DNA from: Eumeta japonica
Lineage: Eukaryota > Arthropoda > Insecta > Lepidoptera > Psychidae
Length of the DNA stretch: 64,000 nucleotides
Direction of reading: 5' to 3'
Assembly (NCBI GenBank): GCA_005406025.1
Contig: BGZK01000093.1
Coordinates: 372,001-436,000, forward strand
Position 1 is the stretch's first letter, and each line of letters starts with the position of its first letter. This document shows, in pieces, positions 48,896-61,310 of the stretch. The position numbers were made by a program, and so were the translations under genes. The notes below the pieces were generated by a model that searched no databases, had not been told where the DNA came from, and worked only from the letters and a program-made list of their open reading frames with translations.

Positions 48896-49770
48896 AGTTC
48901 CGAGCCAAAATGGCGAAAACGGAACCTTATGGTTTCATTATGTATGTCCCTCCGCCCGTTCGTCCGCATGTCACAGGAACTTTATTACAAAACTACAAGA
49001 CGTATCTTGATGAAATTGATTGTATAGGTGTCTTGTATAAGCCGCTACTATGTTTCGTGATTAAACAATAAAAATAAATATTTCTAGGGGAGGCACTCCA
49101 TACATTTAACAAAAGCTGAAAAATATTTTTTAAGCAAACATCAACTTGTGGCACATATTACGACAGTTCTTTCAAAAGCACTTTAAGATTTTAAGCATTT
49201 TTTTCTGATTACATGAATAATTTCAGGAATAATCGCTACGAAAGTTGCAGAAATTGTGCCCCCCCCCCCTCTATTTTCTAAATCACATATCCAAAATATA
49301 TGAAAAAAAAAGGAAAGTTTACCTTCCTTTTTTTTCGTTACAAAAATTTTATATATAAATATTTATGTATATATATTTACATATATTTCATTACAAATAT
49401 TACATATATAAATATTTACATTACAAACATTAGTTTAATAAATATTTTCAACGAATATTATTTTGAACATGGTCGGATATTATTTTTTTGAGCTATTGCC
49501 GAAAAATTGCGCTTCTCAATAAAAGGACGTAAGTGTTATGAATATACGCTCCTTTGCTGATGCACTTCAATTTATACTAATTTAATAGTAATAGTCGACA
49601 TACTTACTTGTTTTTCAATTTATAGGCGATTAAAGTACTTATCATTATTTTGTTCGATGAAAAAAGTAACAACGTACTTTTTTTATCTGCAGTGCATTTC
49701 TTTGTATTAATTAATGGCTTCGGAACCCTATTAGTAATATGGTCCGATATGGCCTTGGCCAGTTTTCTTT
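48896..49770 (+). mobile_element. GGTTCCG-family repeat, full-length-type copy 2
   Basis: Starts 'agttccgagccaaaatggcg', has 'aggtgtcttgtataagccgc', 'gttgcagaaattgtgccccc' (C run 49258-49269) and ends 'ggcttcggaaccctattag' ... 'ccttggccagttttctttt'. It matches 28955-29710 through almost its whole length apart from AT-rich indels near 49.3-49.4 kb. Non-coding. Confidence 0.82.
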
Positions 49771-51479
49771 TCTGTCTCTCACTATCAACTTTCTATTCTC
49801 TACTTTTTCGCTAGCTCGGCTTCTAGATCTAAGTTTGAATTCATACATCGAATGCAAATGAAACCCACGTCCGCGGGACTGAGCAGAGGCCGAACGCCTC
49901 ACACGCCACCTACACACAATATAAACAATAAACAGCAATTATTATCATTGGAGGTACATGATCAGGTTTACTCAGTTGTATTTTTGATGTTTTAACCGAT
50001 CCTTTGCAAGACAAAAGACGTAAGCGTAAACATAATAAAATATCGGTCGTTTTATATTCTGAAATATCCGGACAAATATGCAATTATATCATAATTTTTG
50101 CTCTATTGGATTGTAAGGAGATTTGCAAGTTCTTATATGTTATTTTATTGTTATCGAAGAAACAGTTCAGAGAGTATTTTCATTTAGAGATAAAGTGGAC
50201 GATGTCAATGTAACACACCGCGAAGTTAGTACGGTCTGAAATTAAACAAGGCGTGTGTAAATGACACAGACACTTCCTGTTGTATGTATAGTAGCATACT
50301 GAAATAATGTATAAGGTTTGCGCAACTGTATTGAAAAATGGAATTCCAGTGTGTAGTGTCTAATTAAGTTGGTCTTTTAATGCAATGGACTAATTGATAG
50401 TTATGAAAAAACTGATATTGAACAGTAATATACATATTTGTTTATATGCATGAATTTCTGAAGACGAACAATTTACATTGTATAAATATTGTTGCTATTA
50501 TTCATAAAACTTTATATGTATATTCATTCATGAGCATTTATAGCTCAGATTTATTATTTTATTCCAAAAATTGTGTATCAAAATTTCATGATATGCTTGT
50601 GTATATTTTCTTTATGAACAACAGTATCTTTTTTAATTGCATAAAATATATCACACATCTGATGAACTCATTATTTACATAGATGATTTCAAATTTATCA
50701 AAAACTACATTTCCATAAAATTCATATTTCAAAATATTTAAAATCATGCCAATAGCCAAATATGAAAAGATCGATAAAAAAAAAAAAACATGGATTCACC
50801 CCAAAGAAGTATAACTTCTGCGTGCGTACGCAAACGCATTTCTTTTTTGCTCTTTTTACTCATTCAAACATTTCGAGAGCTGTCTTGCGATCGCTCGTCA
50901 CGTCACAAAAGGAAAACGTATAGAATGCTACAGATCTGTAAATAAATCGTTCATGATTGTCGTCGTGGGAACAACGAATGGGTTTGTTTTTCACACCCTC
51001 GCGGCGCCTGCGGACCAATTTGCACTTTTGTTCAAAACCTTCGGTGCTCACGTATTGCATAAAAACTGCTGACTCTTTTACTACAGCCTTTTTTTTTGGT
51101 TCTAAGAAACATTTATGAAAACAAGCCACAATACGTGGGACATTTTATGCGCGTACGTACATATGATAAATAAATAATTTCTATAAAATTATTTTCAATA
51201 TAAGCTTTACGGTGTAATCACATACTTAAAATTGCTATGAGAATATCATTACTGTATTATCTACACCTACAATATTCACATGACATGTACTCAAAAAAAC
51301 ATTAAACAAAAAAAAAACATCACAGAATAAAATAATTCAACAGCACGTTGGAATTCAAACGCAAGTTGTTTCTCTTAACATTTGATATAGAGAGACTTTT
51401 TTTTTAATTTACTCCTCTAAGGTGTCACTCAAGTTTTATTTACCCCACCTCTGAACTACAATCTCCCACAATCTTTTTA
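49771..51479. other. AT-rich stretch, no gene recognised
   Basis: The open frames on both strands (for example 50860-51129 minus) lack domains, and no RNA gene is seen. Confidence 0.4.
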
Positions 51480-52165
51480 TGTTAGATTGAGGGGACGGTA
51501 TGAAGCCCCTCACCCTAGTCCAGTGAGGGTCGGGAGCCATGACGGCCGCCGCCGCCTCTGCGTTATCTCTCTATTCTTCTTCTGCGTGCTCAAGAGCCGT
51601 GCAATGTCTACTTTGAGTCAAATTGAAAACTAATTAGACAGTTTGCCCGTGGCTAATATCGAATTCGACGACATACGGTCCGAAACCTATGTTCTTGACC
51701 GATGAGCCTGCGACCGCTCTACTTGATATTCGACATTGGTAGAACAAATCAATAATATTTTTCAAACTGTTTGTGACGAGCTCAAAGAGCCGTGATAGAG
51801 AGTGGAAGTTTTCAAACAGGGCTTATTTGCGCATCGGCGCCTTTTTAAACATTCCCCTGGACGCGCTGGGAATCGAACCGCGGGATTGTCTCCATTACGG
51901 GCCGTGGGAACGGGCCCGCTTCAAATTATTAACAACAATATTGACTCGGGACTGCTGCCTACTTAAATGTACCACGAGCTGTTTGTACCACAAAATAATA
52001 GTGTTTGCGCCGAGTGTTTGCCGCGGACCGTCAAAAGGCGCACTAGCTCCTAAAGTTTGTGGGAAAGCCGTCCCTCGTGTCGCCGCCGCGTTGTTTTCAA
52101 TTTTTATATTTTGTCAAGGTCGGAGGTGTCGACTAAAATGCCCCACGCGTGTGCAACAACTTTAC
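51480..52165. other. Broad GC-richer block
   Basis: Contains 'catgacggccgccgccgcct' at about 51538 and a second core around 51860-52100. The frame 51773-52177 (134 codons) and its overlaps show no domain. 'gctgggaatcgaaccgcggg' has a tRNA B-box-like sequence on the minus strand, but no cloverleaf could be built. It could be a promoter or an unrecognised exon. Confidence 0.3.
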
Positions 52166-52978
52166 TCCGTTGTGTAGGTACGTATATTAAGGAAAATATA
52201 TTTTTAATCTTTGCTTCTTTGCTTTTTTTTGGATTTAATTTCATGATCATATTTTATTTTCTGGGCATAAAACGTTTCATGAATTATTACTGTTATGAAA
52301 AAATCTAATGTGTTTTTCATTATACATATGTATATATTTTTAATAACGATCCAACAATTTTTAACTAATTGGTTTTTGACAAGTAACAACCGTATGCAGT
52401 AGGCATTTTAACAATAATATTAGTTACGACACTAAAACCGGAAATATATTGACAAAACAATAAATGCAGCGATATCGGTATCTAAAATGGTTCCAAAATT
52501 AGCGTGATTAGGTGACATTTCGACTTTTGCAAATGTGCTGTACAAAATTGTGGTTAGCACCTTTACAAGGTTGCAGATTTAGATGTTAGTGTCTTAGTAA
52601 TACAATTTGATATCGAATGCACCGGCGAGCAGTGTATAGTATTCAATAGAGTGCGTCTAAAAATCGCTAATTTGAAAGAGGAGGTACTGCATTTTAAAAA
52701 AGAGACATTTTTCTCTATAAAAAAAAATATATATACATATAAGGCTTTTATTTTAACCCCTTTAAAAGTTAATTGATTCAAATTGTCATTAATAAATTCA
52801 ACAAACAATGTCATTCAATCCTGAGTTTGAAAATACCACTATACAGTTAACTAACGAAAGTTTATTTAATCGCTAGAGATTTTGAATAAAATAATATGAA
52901 ATAAAGAAATATTTAGTCCAGAAACATCTCAAAATATTTTCCGAACCGGTAAATAATCGATACACATAATGAAACAGT

Positions 52979-53391
52979 AGAACCCAGCATATCTGTACAT
53001 CATAATTATGTATGAAAATTGGAGAGGGGACGATAAGAAAAAAGTAATATAGGAATAAATGACCATTTTTAAGTTTTTTGTCTGTGTGTCTGTTCGTTTT
53101 GTCGCGCACATTTCTACAACAACTGAACTGATTTTAATGCCGTTTTCACGGGTATATAGAACTTGGCTTGGAGCAGAAATGTTATATATAATTTTAGTCG
53201 GATGTCAGAAAAAAAATATCCCCATTTAAAGATATACTCGTATCCCGAGAAGTTAGAAAGCAAATAATAATTGCTAACGTCGAAGGCCTATAGAGATGGC
53301 ATGTTACGAACGAACAGCAACTTTCAAAAGAACAAAAACCAAAACTTACACGCGACCTTGTATAATCATGACGCGCTCGACTTGTTGAAAA
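52979..53391 (+). mobile_element. Family A repeat, left part of a split copy
   Basis: From 'atctgtacatcataattatg' through 'actgattttaatgccgtttt', 'taataattgctaacgtcga' and 'atcatgacgcgctcgacttg' it parallels 25976-26360. The match breaks off at 'gttgaaaa', exactly where the inserted element begins, and resumes at 54478. Confidence 0.75.
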
Positions 53392-54477
53392 CTAGCTGCG
53401 CCTCGCGGTTTCGCCCGCGTGGTGATGGAAAATTGTGATAATGATGATAGAAAGTATTTTATTTTTTCGTCAATTTTTCAATTTTTTTATATTATTCTGC
53501 TATTCGGGACGGATACAAATCCAACAAATTAAAAATGTAAATCGGTTCAGTCGTTCTCTAGTTATAAATGTTCGAACAATTATATTGTGTAATGTATGTA
53601 AATTGGAACTAAGTGTTTTTTATGATGATCTCACTAATATATATTATAGGCATTATAAACGCTATAGTTTGTAGGGATAGATAGGTACGGAAGTATATGA
53701 TGATTGATGGTAATCAATCAATCATTCAAAAGTTATAGACTATGTATAGACTATAAACTATGTTAAACGATTTATTTTGGTCGATATAAACATGCAGATT
53801 TTGCTATTTAGAAACGCGTGAGCAATCCACATAGAGCTGGCCGTGGGAAAAACATGGCGTGCTCAAATGTATGCCTGCTACCTTTATGGTCTGACCCTGC
53901 CGCCGGACCGCACCATAATATCGCGCGCTCGCTTGTCTATCGTCATAACTATTCAAATATTTGTCCAAATGATGTAGTGTAAAAGACAAAGTTTATCTAC
54001 TTTAAACACCAGATGTGATTAAAGTATTTATTTTGACATAAGGATCAATTTGTTACTACCAAATGTGCGTTAGAAATAAATTATCAATTATTATTGTATT
54101 TATGGTTCACTATTTTGGCGATAATGGCTTACACATAAACGACAGATATATGCTGTCGCAGGCTTTTTTGTAGGACTATTTAAGGTAAACATTTCCCTTA
54201 TAAATTATATACGTGTAATTCCAACGGTTTTTGCGGCGCACGCCAGAATAACTCGCAGATGACAGAATTTTTTTTCCTACTTACTTAACACTTATCGTCA
54301 TATTTTGGACAATTCATACTATATTTTTATAAATTATAGCCTATATGTTATTCTGATGTATAAGCTACATTATTGTAAAATGTCATCAAAATCCATTCTG
54401 TAGCTTTTGCGTCAAAGAGTAACAAACATATATCCATACATCCTTACAAACTTTCACGTTTATAATATTATAGTTGA
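53392..54477 (-). mobile_element. Helitron-type element inserted into a family A repeat
   Basis: On the minus strand the right end begins TC, then 'aactataatattataaacg' (54477 leftwards). The left end carries a CG-rich hairpin (cgcgg-gcgaaa-ccgcg) 'aggcgcag' CTAG followed by T (53395-53391). These are the hallmarks of Helitron 5' and 3' ends. A helicase C-terminus in the same orientation lies about 410 bp before the 3' end. At 1,086 bp it is a strongly deleted derivative. An 11-bp direct repeat 'gttgaaaacta' at both junctions (53384-53394, 54473-54483) is unexpected for Helitrons and leaves open an insertion mode with target-site duplication. Confidence 0.65.
53804..53989 (-). pseudogene. Helitron helicase (Pif1-like) C-terminal remnant
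   Basis: The last 30 codons (53896-53804) read 'GQTIKVAGIHLSTPCFSHGQ' then 'LYVDCSRVSK' and a stop. This matches the final conserved motifs of Pif1-type helicases carried by Helitrons, where 'QGQT' and 'FSHGQLYVA.SR' include the arginine finger. The A of 'YVA' is D here. The preceding 30 codons (MSFTLHHL...) do not resemble the family and are probably not part of the original ORF. The Rep (HUH) endonuclease and the helicase Walker motifs are missing, so the element cannot move itself. Confidence 0.75.
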
Positions 54478-54625
54478 AAACTATACAAGAGTCGAGAGGA
54501 GTTTGGGGGGACTTGGACCGGCGAACGAGGAAGGGATTTGAGTTGCGCTTAAAACTTTATGTGACAAACCGAATTTCATTAGAGCAAAGCCGTGGGAGGA
54601 AAGTTAACAAGATATGACAGTTTGA
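54478..54625 (+). mobile_element. Family A repeat, right part of a split copy
   Basis: 'ctatacaagagtcgagagga' then 'gggatttgagttgcgcttaa' and 'actttatgtgacaaaccgaa' parallel 26378-26500 in copy A. Joined conceptually to 52979-53391 it gives one continuous copy. Confidence 0.75.
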
Positions 54626-55200
54626 AAGTTCAAAAAAAATGTTTTGCAAAGTCTTATTTTGAATAAATATTGATTGCATTCATCGTTCCTCTATGAAGAG
54701 TTTTAAGTGAACTCACTTTGAACCATATGTGTGAACACTATAAAAATAAATTGACGGCGATAATAATACAGCTAATAAATACTGAGAAATTGAATACGGA
54801 TTGTTGCTTCAGTTATTTCAAATATTTCAAAATTTTTGATATAAAATTCTACCCAAGATTTTATTACTTTAAAAAGTAATTCTATTAATATTTTATCACT
54901 TTCTATGTTAACCCTTTCAAAATGCAGAAATAGTTTCTGAGTGCTCAAACATTTTTCGTGTTCCCAATTACAAATAATGAGCATTTTTATTCAGAACTTA
55001 ACTCATTAGTATTTTGCGATTATATGTATATGTACAAAGTATAGATAAATTCATAGATTTTATATACAATTTTGCCATAAGTACGTTATCGAAAATAAAC
55101 AATATGCTTGCTGACACGAAAGAAGCCACTAAATGTATATCATCCATAATTAGTCAAGATGCTACAGCTTATGCATAACCAGACAGAATAAAATCTCCTC
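54626..55200. other. AT-rich stretch
   Basis: Nothing recognised. The minus-strand frame 54772-54984 has no domain. Confidence 0.4.
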
Positions 55201-55204
55201 TTCC

Positions 55205-55520
55205 TCTTTCTAGCAATTAAAGTCCATTACTACATATGACCCTCTTCTCTAGATTTCCATGATGTACGGTCTGAGTTCACCACGCTTATCAGGTCATCAG
55301 TCCACCTAGTGGGAAGCCATCCTTCGCTGCTATTTTCATTTCCTGGTAGCCAATTCTCAACATTTCTTCTTCGGCAGATAACGTCTTTATGAGCAACTTG
55401 TCCTGCCTATTGCCACTTCGATTTGTTGATTCTGTTAGATGTCATTTGCTCAGGACATTCTATTCTATTCAGGATTTCCTCTCTTCGTTTTATCTCGGAA
55501 AGGATAATCGTAAAGAGTAT
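55205..55520 (-). pseudogene. Decayed RTE-like LINE, C-terminal region
   Basis: On the minus strand, one frame gives 'SEIKRREEILNRIECPEQM', 'NRINKSKWQ' (stop) 'AGQVAHKD', 'CRRRNVENWLPGNENSSEGW' and 'LPTRWTDDLISVV', followed by 'DRTSWKSREEGHM' and stops. The pattern KWQWAGH ... W.P ... GRPPTRWTDDL ... W is typical of the C-terminus of RTE-clade retrotransposons in insects. The internal stop at the Trp of 'KWQW', terminal stops and loss of the upstream RT show it is inactive. The clade assignment rests on motif memory. Confidence 0.7.
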
Positions 55521-55664
55521 AAAATTAATAGTGGCCATGGAGTGTACTCCCTGCTAGTTTAACATACATTTGGATGGTTTTTCTATTAAAAATTCGCACA
55601 GAGTACATGATCTCCTTGGGCACTGTATAGTCAGCGTTTAATGTCCATGGTTATGCAGATGAGG

Positions 55665-55780
55665 TCGGTGCATCTGGTCCGCTGTGTCGGCAATTAAGCA
55701 TGTGCGCTCAGCTGTATTAATTCTTGCGTTTCGCCGGCGCTATGTGAAAGCGCGCGCATCTACCGTGACGGCTTCCTATA
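55665..55780. other. Small GC-richer patch
   Basis: 'cgtttcgccggcgctatgtg' and 'aaagcgcgcgcatctaccgt'. No gene is visible. Confidence 0.3.
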
Positions 55781-56174
55781 ATAAGTGTATTTTAAAATAA
55801 AAGAAGTGGCATTTCTTCTTCTTACCAATGGTAGTTTTCAACGGTTTGCCGTTTCAATAAAAAAAATATGATTCGACTACACAACAAAACTACAACTTAT
55901 CAAATTTAATTTATTTTTTTCAGTCTAATATTAGTTTTTACTTAAATTGGTACATGAGTATATATTGAACATGAAGGTAGAAAATTATTAGTTCATTTCC
56001 TACTGTAAAAAAGGCTTAACTATGCAACCTAAAAACTTAACACCGAAATCATCGCACAACCTCAAACCGTCATAGTGTACATACTTATGTGAAATTTTGC
56101 TTTACACCGTTCATCATTAGTTTTCATCTCGATGATTAACTTCGGTCAGCACATATCGGAAGGCATGCTCTTCA

Positions 56175-56470
56175 TTTCGTCAGGCATTGTAAAACAGCGT
56201 GTCTACAGCTTTTCCGTCCTGTGGCAGACTCTCGCCCCGGCAGACGCTATCTCGGCCGCTCACTAATCCATTAATTAAGAAGGTTACTAACAATTTAATT
56301 GGTCGAGTTCAAGTAACGAGCGTGCCCGGAACGTGGATGGTTTTCACCGAGGAGGTACAGCGCTGTAGGATAGAGACTAAGCAATTCGTCGGGGAACGTA
56401 CACAATTTGCCCTTGTTTGTACCTTCCCAGCGGGCTCATTACTGGAATTCGAGTTCGGCGATACTTGATT
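56175..56470. other. GC-richer block with an unassigned 89-codon frame
   Basis: The plus-strand frame 56199-56468 has balanced composition (…VQVTSVPGTWMVFTEEVQRC…) but no domain I recognise. A minus-strand frame overlaps it. An unrecognised exon is possible, but I cannot support one. Confidence 0.2.
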
Positions 56471-58350
56471 AGGTCGCATTGTCGTTTCGGAAATCAAAAT
56501 AATTGCTACGATGAAAGTTGGTCTCGTTTTTTTCGCGTGTTCAATTCTACAAATTCGATATTGAGTTAGAAACTATTATAAATAACTAATTCGAGTGTTT
56601 TCAATTGGAAATATAAATAATGTGTACAATGTATTTAATGGATTGATGAATTTAAATTACTGATATATTAAAAAAGATACAGAATATGTATGTACGCAGT
56701 ATTTGGATGCACTTTAGTACATTTTTTCAACTTGTCGTTTAAGTCAATAACTTCGTTATCGGTCCCTCTCTCCATTTGTTTATTTGCCTGTCCAGACCCT
56801 TTTTCTCGGGAATATGCGAATAATCAAATTGAGTGTTATATCAAATACTTAGGTCTAAGATCTCTTAAAGTTGTGAAAAAAATCAAGATCTTAAGATAAC
56901 ACAATAAAAAAAATAATAGTTGAAAAAAAAAAACTAGAAAAACACGTTTTAATAGAAAATTGAATTAAAAAGTTAAAAATTATAATGTAGTGATTAACGA
57001 AAAATTCATTTTGTTGAGAGAAAAAGCATGGGGTGCCTTATGTTAATTGTTATTACGTTGGTGTTTATTTACAAAAGTAGATCTATAATTAAAATGTCGT
57101 AGAAAGCGCCCAATAAAAAAAAATTTTTCGGTAATCACTTGCATTCTATTTTTAACTTTTTAGTTAAATTTCCTATGAAAGCATGATTTTTTTAGCTTTT
57201 AAAACTACTGTCAATTTATAATTTTTCAGTTCAATTTCCTATTAAAGTGTAGTTTTTTAAAACTGAAATTCATTTTACAATGAAACTGATTTTTGTAGGG
57301 ATTAAATCAATGCGTAGACCGCGCGCTCGTTCGGTCTCTCTCGCTGTCACGCAAAGGGTCTGTCAGAAAAATTATTAAACCTGGCGATTCTAATCAGGAT
57401 AACGAGATAAACTTTTTAAATTAGAGTATTGCAAACGATCCTTGATAAATCTACAAAGTTTAAATTGAATTTGGTCGTTTAAAGTTGGTCAAAATCAAGT
57501 TTAAAGGAGTCGGTTATAATGAAATATACATGTGAAGGTAATAAAAGCGTGTTTAAGATTACAACCATTTTTGTCGCATATTTTGATGCCGTCAAAGTTC
57601 CTAATAAATAAAAACCTATTTTGTTTCTTTTTATTTATTAAAAGCTACAGAATCATGAGATTTGGCAAGAAGCAAATTCTCACAACAGAAATGAAGGAAA
57701 CAATCTGAAACTTCTTATTTGTTGTTATATCGTTAAAAAATTGCCATTACGATTTGACACTTGTAACGTAAGTATGATTGTTATGCAGATTAACGTATGT
57801 GAGAATATTCTTTAACTCCGTGCTTTCTCAATTCAAAATACTTACAAATTCGCAAAGTAAATTATGCTTTAAAACGGCGCTATGTTCCAGGAAATTTAAA
57901 AGGTTTAAATAAATTATTAATTAGAACAAATACATTTTTTAGTGTTTCTCCTAATTTTAAATTTATTTTATTGCTGTATATATTTTAAGTGGGTCGTAAA
58001 AACTAAACAATGCATTTTTAAAGGTTAAATAAAGCTTTCATCAATACTAACTGTTGTTTCCTAAATTGCTCATTCCCATAGTAATACATTTTTCCAAGCA
58101 CAAGAGAAGCAATTACTGTATATTATTGTTTCCATGGAAGAAACAAATTGATAAATCAAAAGAAGGAATATATCCATCTATTCGGAATGATTTTATCATT
58201 ATACTAGCTACCATTTTTCGCTCTGCTAGTATAAAGACATAATATATATATTATTTTCCATTTTGTGTTTTTTAATAGATAACATTTAAACCGTCGATTC
58301 ACTCGCATCGATGTAAAATTAGTTTTCCATTTTCTAAATATATCGATCCT
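56471..58350. other. AT-rich stretch with a short GC spike at 57315-57360
   Basis: 'gaccgcgcgctcgttcggtc' stands out of AT-rich DNA. No gene was recognised. Confidence 0.4.
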
Positions 58351-58353
58351 ATT

Positions 58354-58700
58354 TTAGATTACTTCTCATCCTCGATTGACATTACGGTCTCGTTCTCGAT
58401 TCTGATCTCCCATTTTCGACTGCGATCCCGTTTTCTCTCTCGATTCTGATTCCAATCCCGCTCCCGATTCACATTACGGTTCCGCGCTCGATGTCGATCT
58501 CTGTCTCGGTTTCCATTTGAATGCCGGTCCTGCTTTTGATTTCGGTTTCGATTCAGTTATCGATCGTGATTGTTATCTTTTTCTTTTTGTACTACTTTTC
58601 GCCTGCGTCTCGCTTTCTCGAAATGTCGGTCTTCCTAATTCGTTTCAATAGCGATCTCGCTTTCCATTTCAATCATTTATACCGATGGCAGGACGTGAGT
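58354..58700 (-). mobile_element. Hexamer-repeat tract, longest pyrimidine-rich copy
   Basis: About 340 bp of six-base-periodic sequence built of 'cgattc', 'tgatct', 'cgatcc', 'ggtttc' type units. It is the complement-strand equivalent of the tract at 62.93-63.22 kb. The frame 58521-58757 is a by-product of the periodicity. No conserved GC-rich end could be located beside it. Confidence 0.6.
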
Positions 58701-58759
58701 CCTTCCATATATCCTAATAATAATTCCATAAATCCCACAGGGATCACAGGCGATTAGTG

Positions 58760-59480
58760 AATTAATTATAAATCCGCACGGAGAGATCCTTGAGGCGAAA
58801 ACTAATCTTAGCTTTGTTTATCATGTATGACGTCATCATATAGATATGGGACGTATACACAAAAACATGAAGTTTGCTGTGCATTACCACCGCTATATAC
58901 GTATAGTGAATTCGCAGCGCGCGCTGCGACTCATCTTCCGATACGATGCACTATAATTGTTACAGTTAATAAATACTCTATGATACATATCTTAACCAAA
59001 TATATATTAAAATCCAGCTAGATAATTTATTTCAAGATAGATAAACTGATAGATGAATATTGTGTTTTACATGCATAGATTTATGTATTGATCTTAGTAA
59101 ATACATCTAAATATAATCTATATTTTTTATCTTTTAAAATAAGAACTGTTAATGTGTCTAAAACATAAAATCTAGATATGTTCCATCGTGGATATTTTAA
59201 CGACTTACTAAGAATTTTCTCTATGTATTGTATTCATTCATATCAAATCATACGGGTTAAAGCAAGTCGGTGAAGCAACCAATCAGGTCATTTTTCTTTT
59301 TTTATTTTTAATAGTCATTCTACATAAGAAACTCGCAATGAAACAAATGTCGCAATAAAACCTATAGGCTTACAAAATTCGCATATGGTTTATATTTCGT
59401 TTTCTATCGCACAGAGAATTTTCGAAATCGGTTGAAAATGATTGTACAGGTGTACAAACAACTTTCTTTATAATCTCAGT
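58760..59480. other. AT-rich stretch
   Basis: A small 'cagcgcgcgctgcgac' palindromic GC patch lies at 58914. No gene is visible. Confidence 0.35.
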
Positions 59481-59489
59481 ACAGATAAA

Positions 59490-59665
59490 CATGTGCGGCA
59501 CGTGTGACTTCGCTGTCGCCGGCGCGGGTCGGGGGGCGGAGGGCACGACACGAGCGACGGCTCTATCGGCAATCATCCAATTGATAGACAGCGAGCGCCG
59601 CGGGACTGCCGCTCATTATCCAATAGAGACACCGGCCCGGCGCCCTGCCTGGATTCCGGCGACAT
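59490..59665. promoter_or_regulatory. GC island, candidate regulatory element
   Basis: 'gtcgccggcgcgggtcgggg' and 'gagacaccggcccggcgccc' bracket two 'ccaat' sequences (59577-59581 and 59620-59624), as CCAAT-type promoter elements would. No start site can be proven. Confidence 0.35.
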
Positions 59666-59764
59666 AGATTCGATAGGCTTATAGACACGGCAATAGTAGA
59701 TTTCAATAATAGCATTTTTCCATAAAGAAATATTTCCATAATCAAGGTTTTCTGTTAATTTCTA

Positions 59765-59792
59765 TGTGTGTCTGTGTGTCTGTGTGTCTCTC
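59765..59792. repeat. (TGTGTGTC)n short tandem repeat
   Basis: About three and a half units of 'tgtgtgtc' are visible. Confidence 0.85.
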
Positions 59793-59799
59793 TCCGTTG

Positions 59800-61190
59800 G
59801 CCGACTTATTTTTCTTTATATTTTCCAAATAAGTGATAAAATTTAAAGGTTCGAAAAATTTGTTTTGCAACATCTCACAACGTCTTATTTTGATTTACTG
59901 AATGAATTATTTTTTATTTGTTTTTCATTATTGTTAATATTTTGTCCATATCAATATCCATACTTAACAGCAACTACAAGATACAGTTTTGAGCATTATA
60001 TCATAATTTATGAAATAAAAAAATGTGTGTGTGTTAGCTCCGACACACGACTGGAGTGTACTACTTACGAACGATTATAAAATAAATAGATTTGTGAATG
60101 AGGGTAGTACATGAATGCATTTTCTATATTATTTAAAGCATGCATGATACATTTATTTATATTAACTACACAATGAAGTCGTTAATATATATAAGAAAAC
60201 CATGAAAACATAAACAGTGATAATTTCGTGTAATAAAGTTTTAAGCAAGATTGACTTTATTCACCATTTACATCAATTTGCGTTGTACTTATTCAAGGAC
60301 AATTGATTTGTGGTAACTAAAATATGGTATATGGACATCGGAAAATATATATGTATAAACAATTTAACTTATTTGTAAAAAAATGTTATACACTTACCAA
60401 ATTACCACATCCATGTGTTTTTCAAATTCTGACTCCCTATCACTCGAAGAAGTTATTTCCACATTTTATAACATTTTGCAAGCTTTATTTATCTGTCAAA
60501 CTCTCTTAATTTACATATAAATATCAATTTAATAGATATCAATTGATACAAAAATAAATAAAATTTATAATTTGAGATTGAAACTCCGCAAGTTGATAGT
60601 TGTTATTTATTAACGTAAAATAAATAAAGTATAAACGGATATAGTATAGTTATGTCGGCGCTATACTTTATATATACTACTAGGGGATGCTGAAGATAAG
60701 TTGCACATGAACATGGAGACTATACACGTGTATAATCTCCATACACACGAGACTGAGCCGTAACGTAACGTAAAGTAACGCCAAGTTTGATTTTATTCTC
60801 AATAATTTTCCGTACCCCGTGCTTATATATGAAAAATCGATTCTTAAGGAGTGAACTCGAAAAATTGAAAAATCTCAACAACGGAAAAAGCATGTGAAAT
60901 AAGTGCTTTAAAAGATGTTAATTAATCGATTTTCGATAGTATATTCATAGTCAATATATATATTGTTAGGGGAATATATAAATTAACATTATTATTTTAA
61001 CTAATATAATAGACTTTTTGACGTTTTGGACATTTCCTTTGTAATTCTGAAGCAATTAGTTCAATATATTTTGACTAAAAAAATAACATTAAAGTATTTA
61101 TGAAAAAGACAGGTATCATATTAACTGATGACTACACATCAAAAACAAAATTCACTAACCCCAAACTAAATACATTTTTAATCAAAATAT
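59800..61190. other. AT-rich stretch
   Basis: A short 'gtaacgtaacgtaaagtaac' micro-repeat lies at about 60758. No gene or RNA was recognised. Confidence 0.4.
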
Positions 61191-61194
61191 GTCA

Positions 61195-61310
61195 GCTCTA
61201 AAGTTATCTAAGACCGCGGCGCGGGCGTCAGTTCATCGGCGGCGGAAAGGCGACTCGATTTGCTCATTACACGCGCCTCCCCCGCGCCCGCGACCTCACT
61301 CATTGGTAAT
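61195..61310. promoter_or_regulatory. GC island, candidate regulatory element
   Basis: 'aagaccgcggcgcgggcgtc' and 'gcgcctcccccgcgcccgcg' in AT-rich DNA. By composition only. Confidence 0.3.

Noticed and set aside
49258..49270. C homopolymer as a possible assembly gap scar
   Set aside because: It lies at the corresponding C-rich point of the GGTTCCG-family element (compare 'gtgtgtccctc' at about 29305), so it is explained by the repeat.
51860..51915. 'ggaatcgaaccgcgggattg', a tRNA T-arm-like sequence on the minus strand
   Set aside because: No acceptor stem or D-arm partner was found. At best it is part of a tRNA-derived repeat that I cannot delimit.
53804..53989. A functional host Pif1 helicase exon
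   Set aside because: Only the last 30 codons match. It sits between Helitron-type ends, lacks all ATP-binding motifs and has an unrelated N-terminus.
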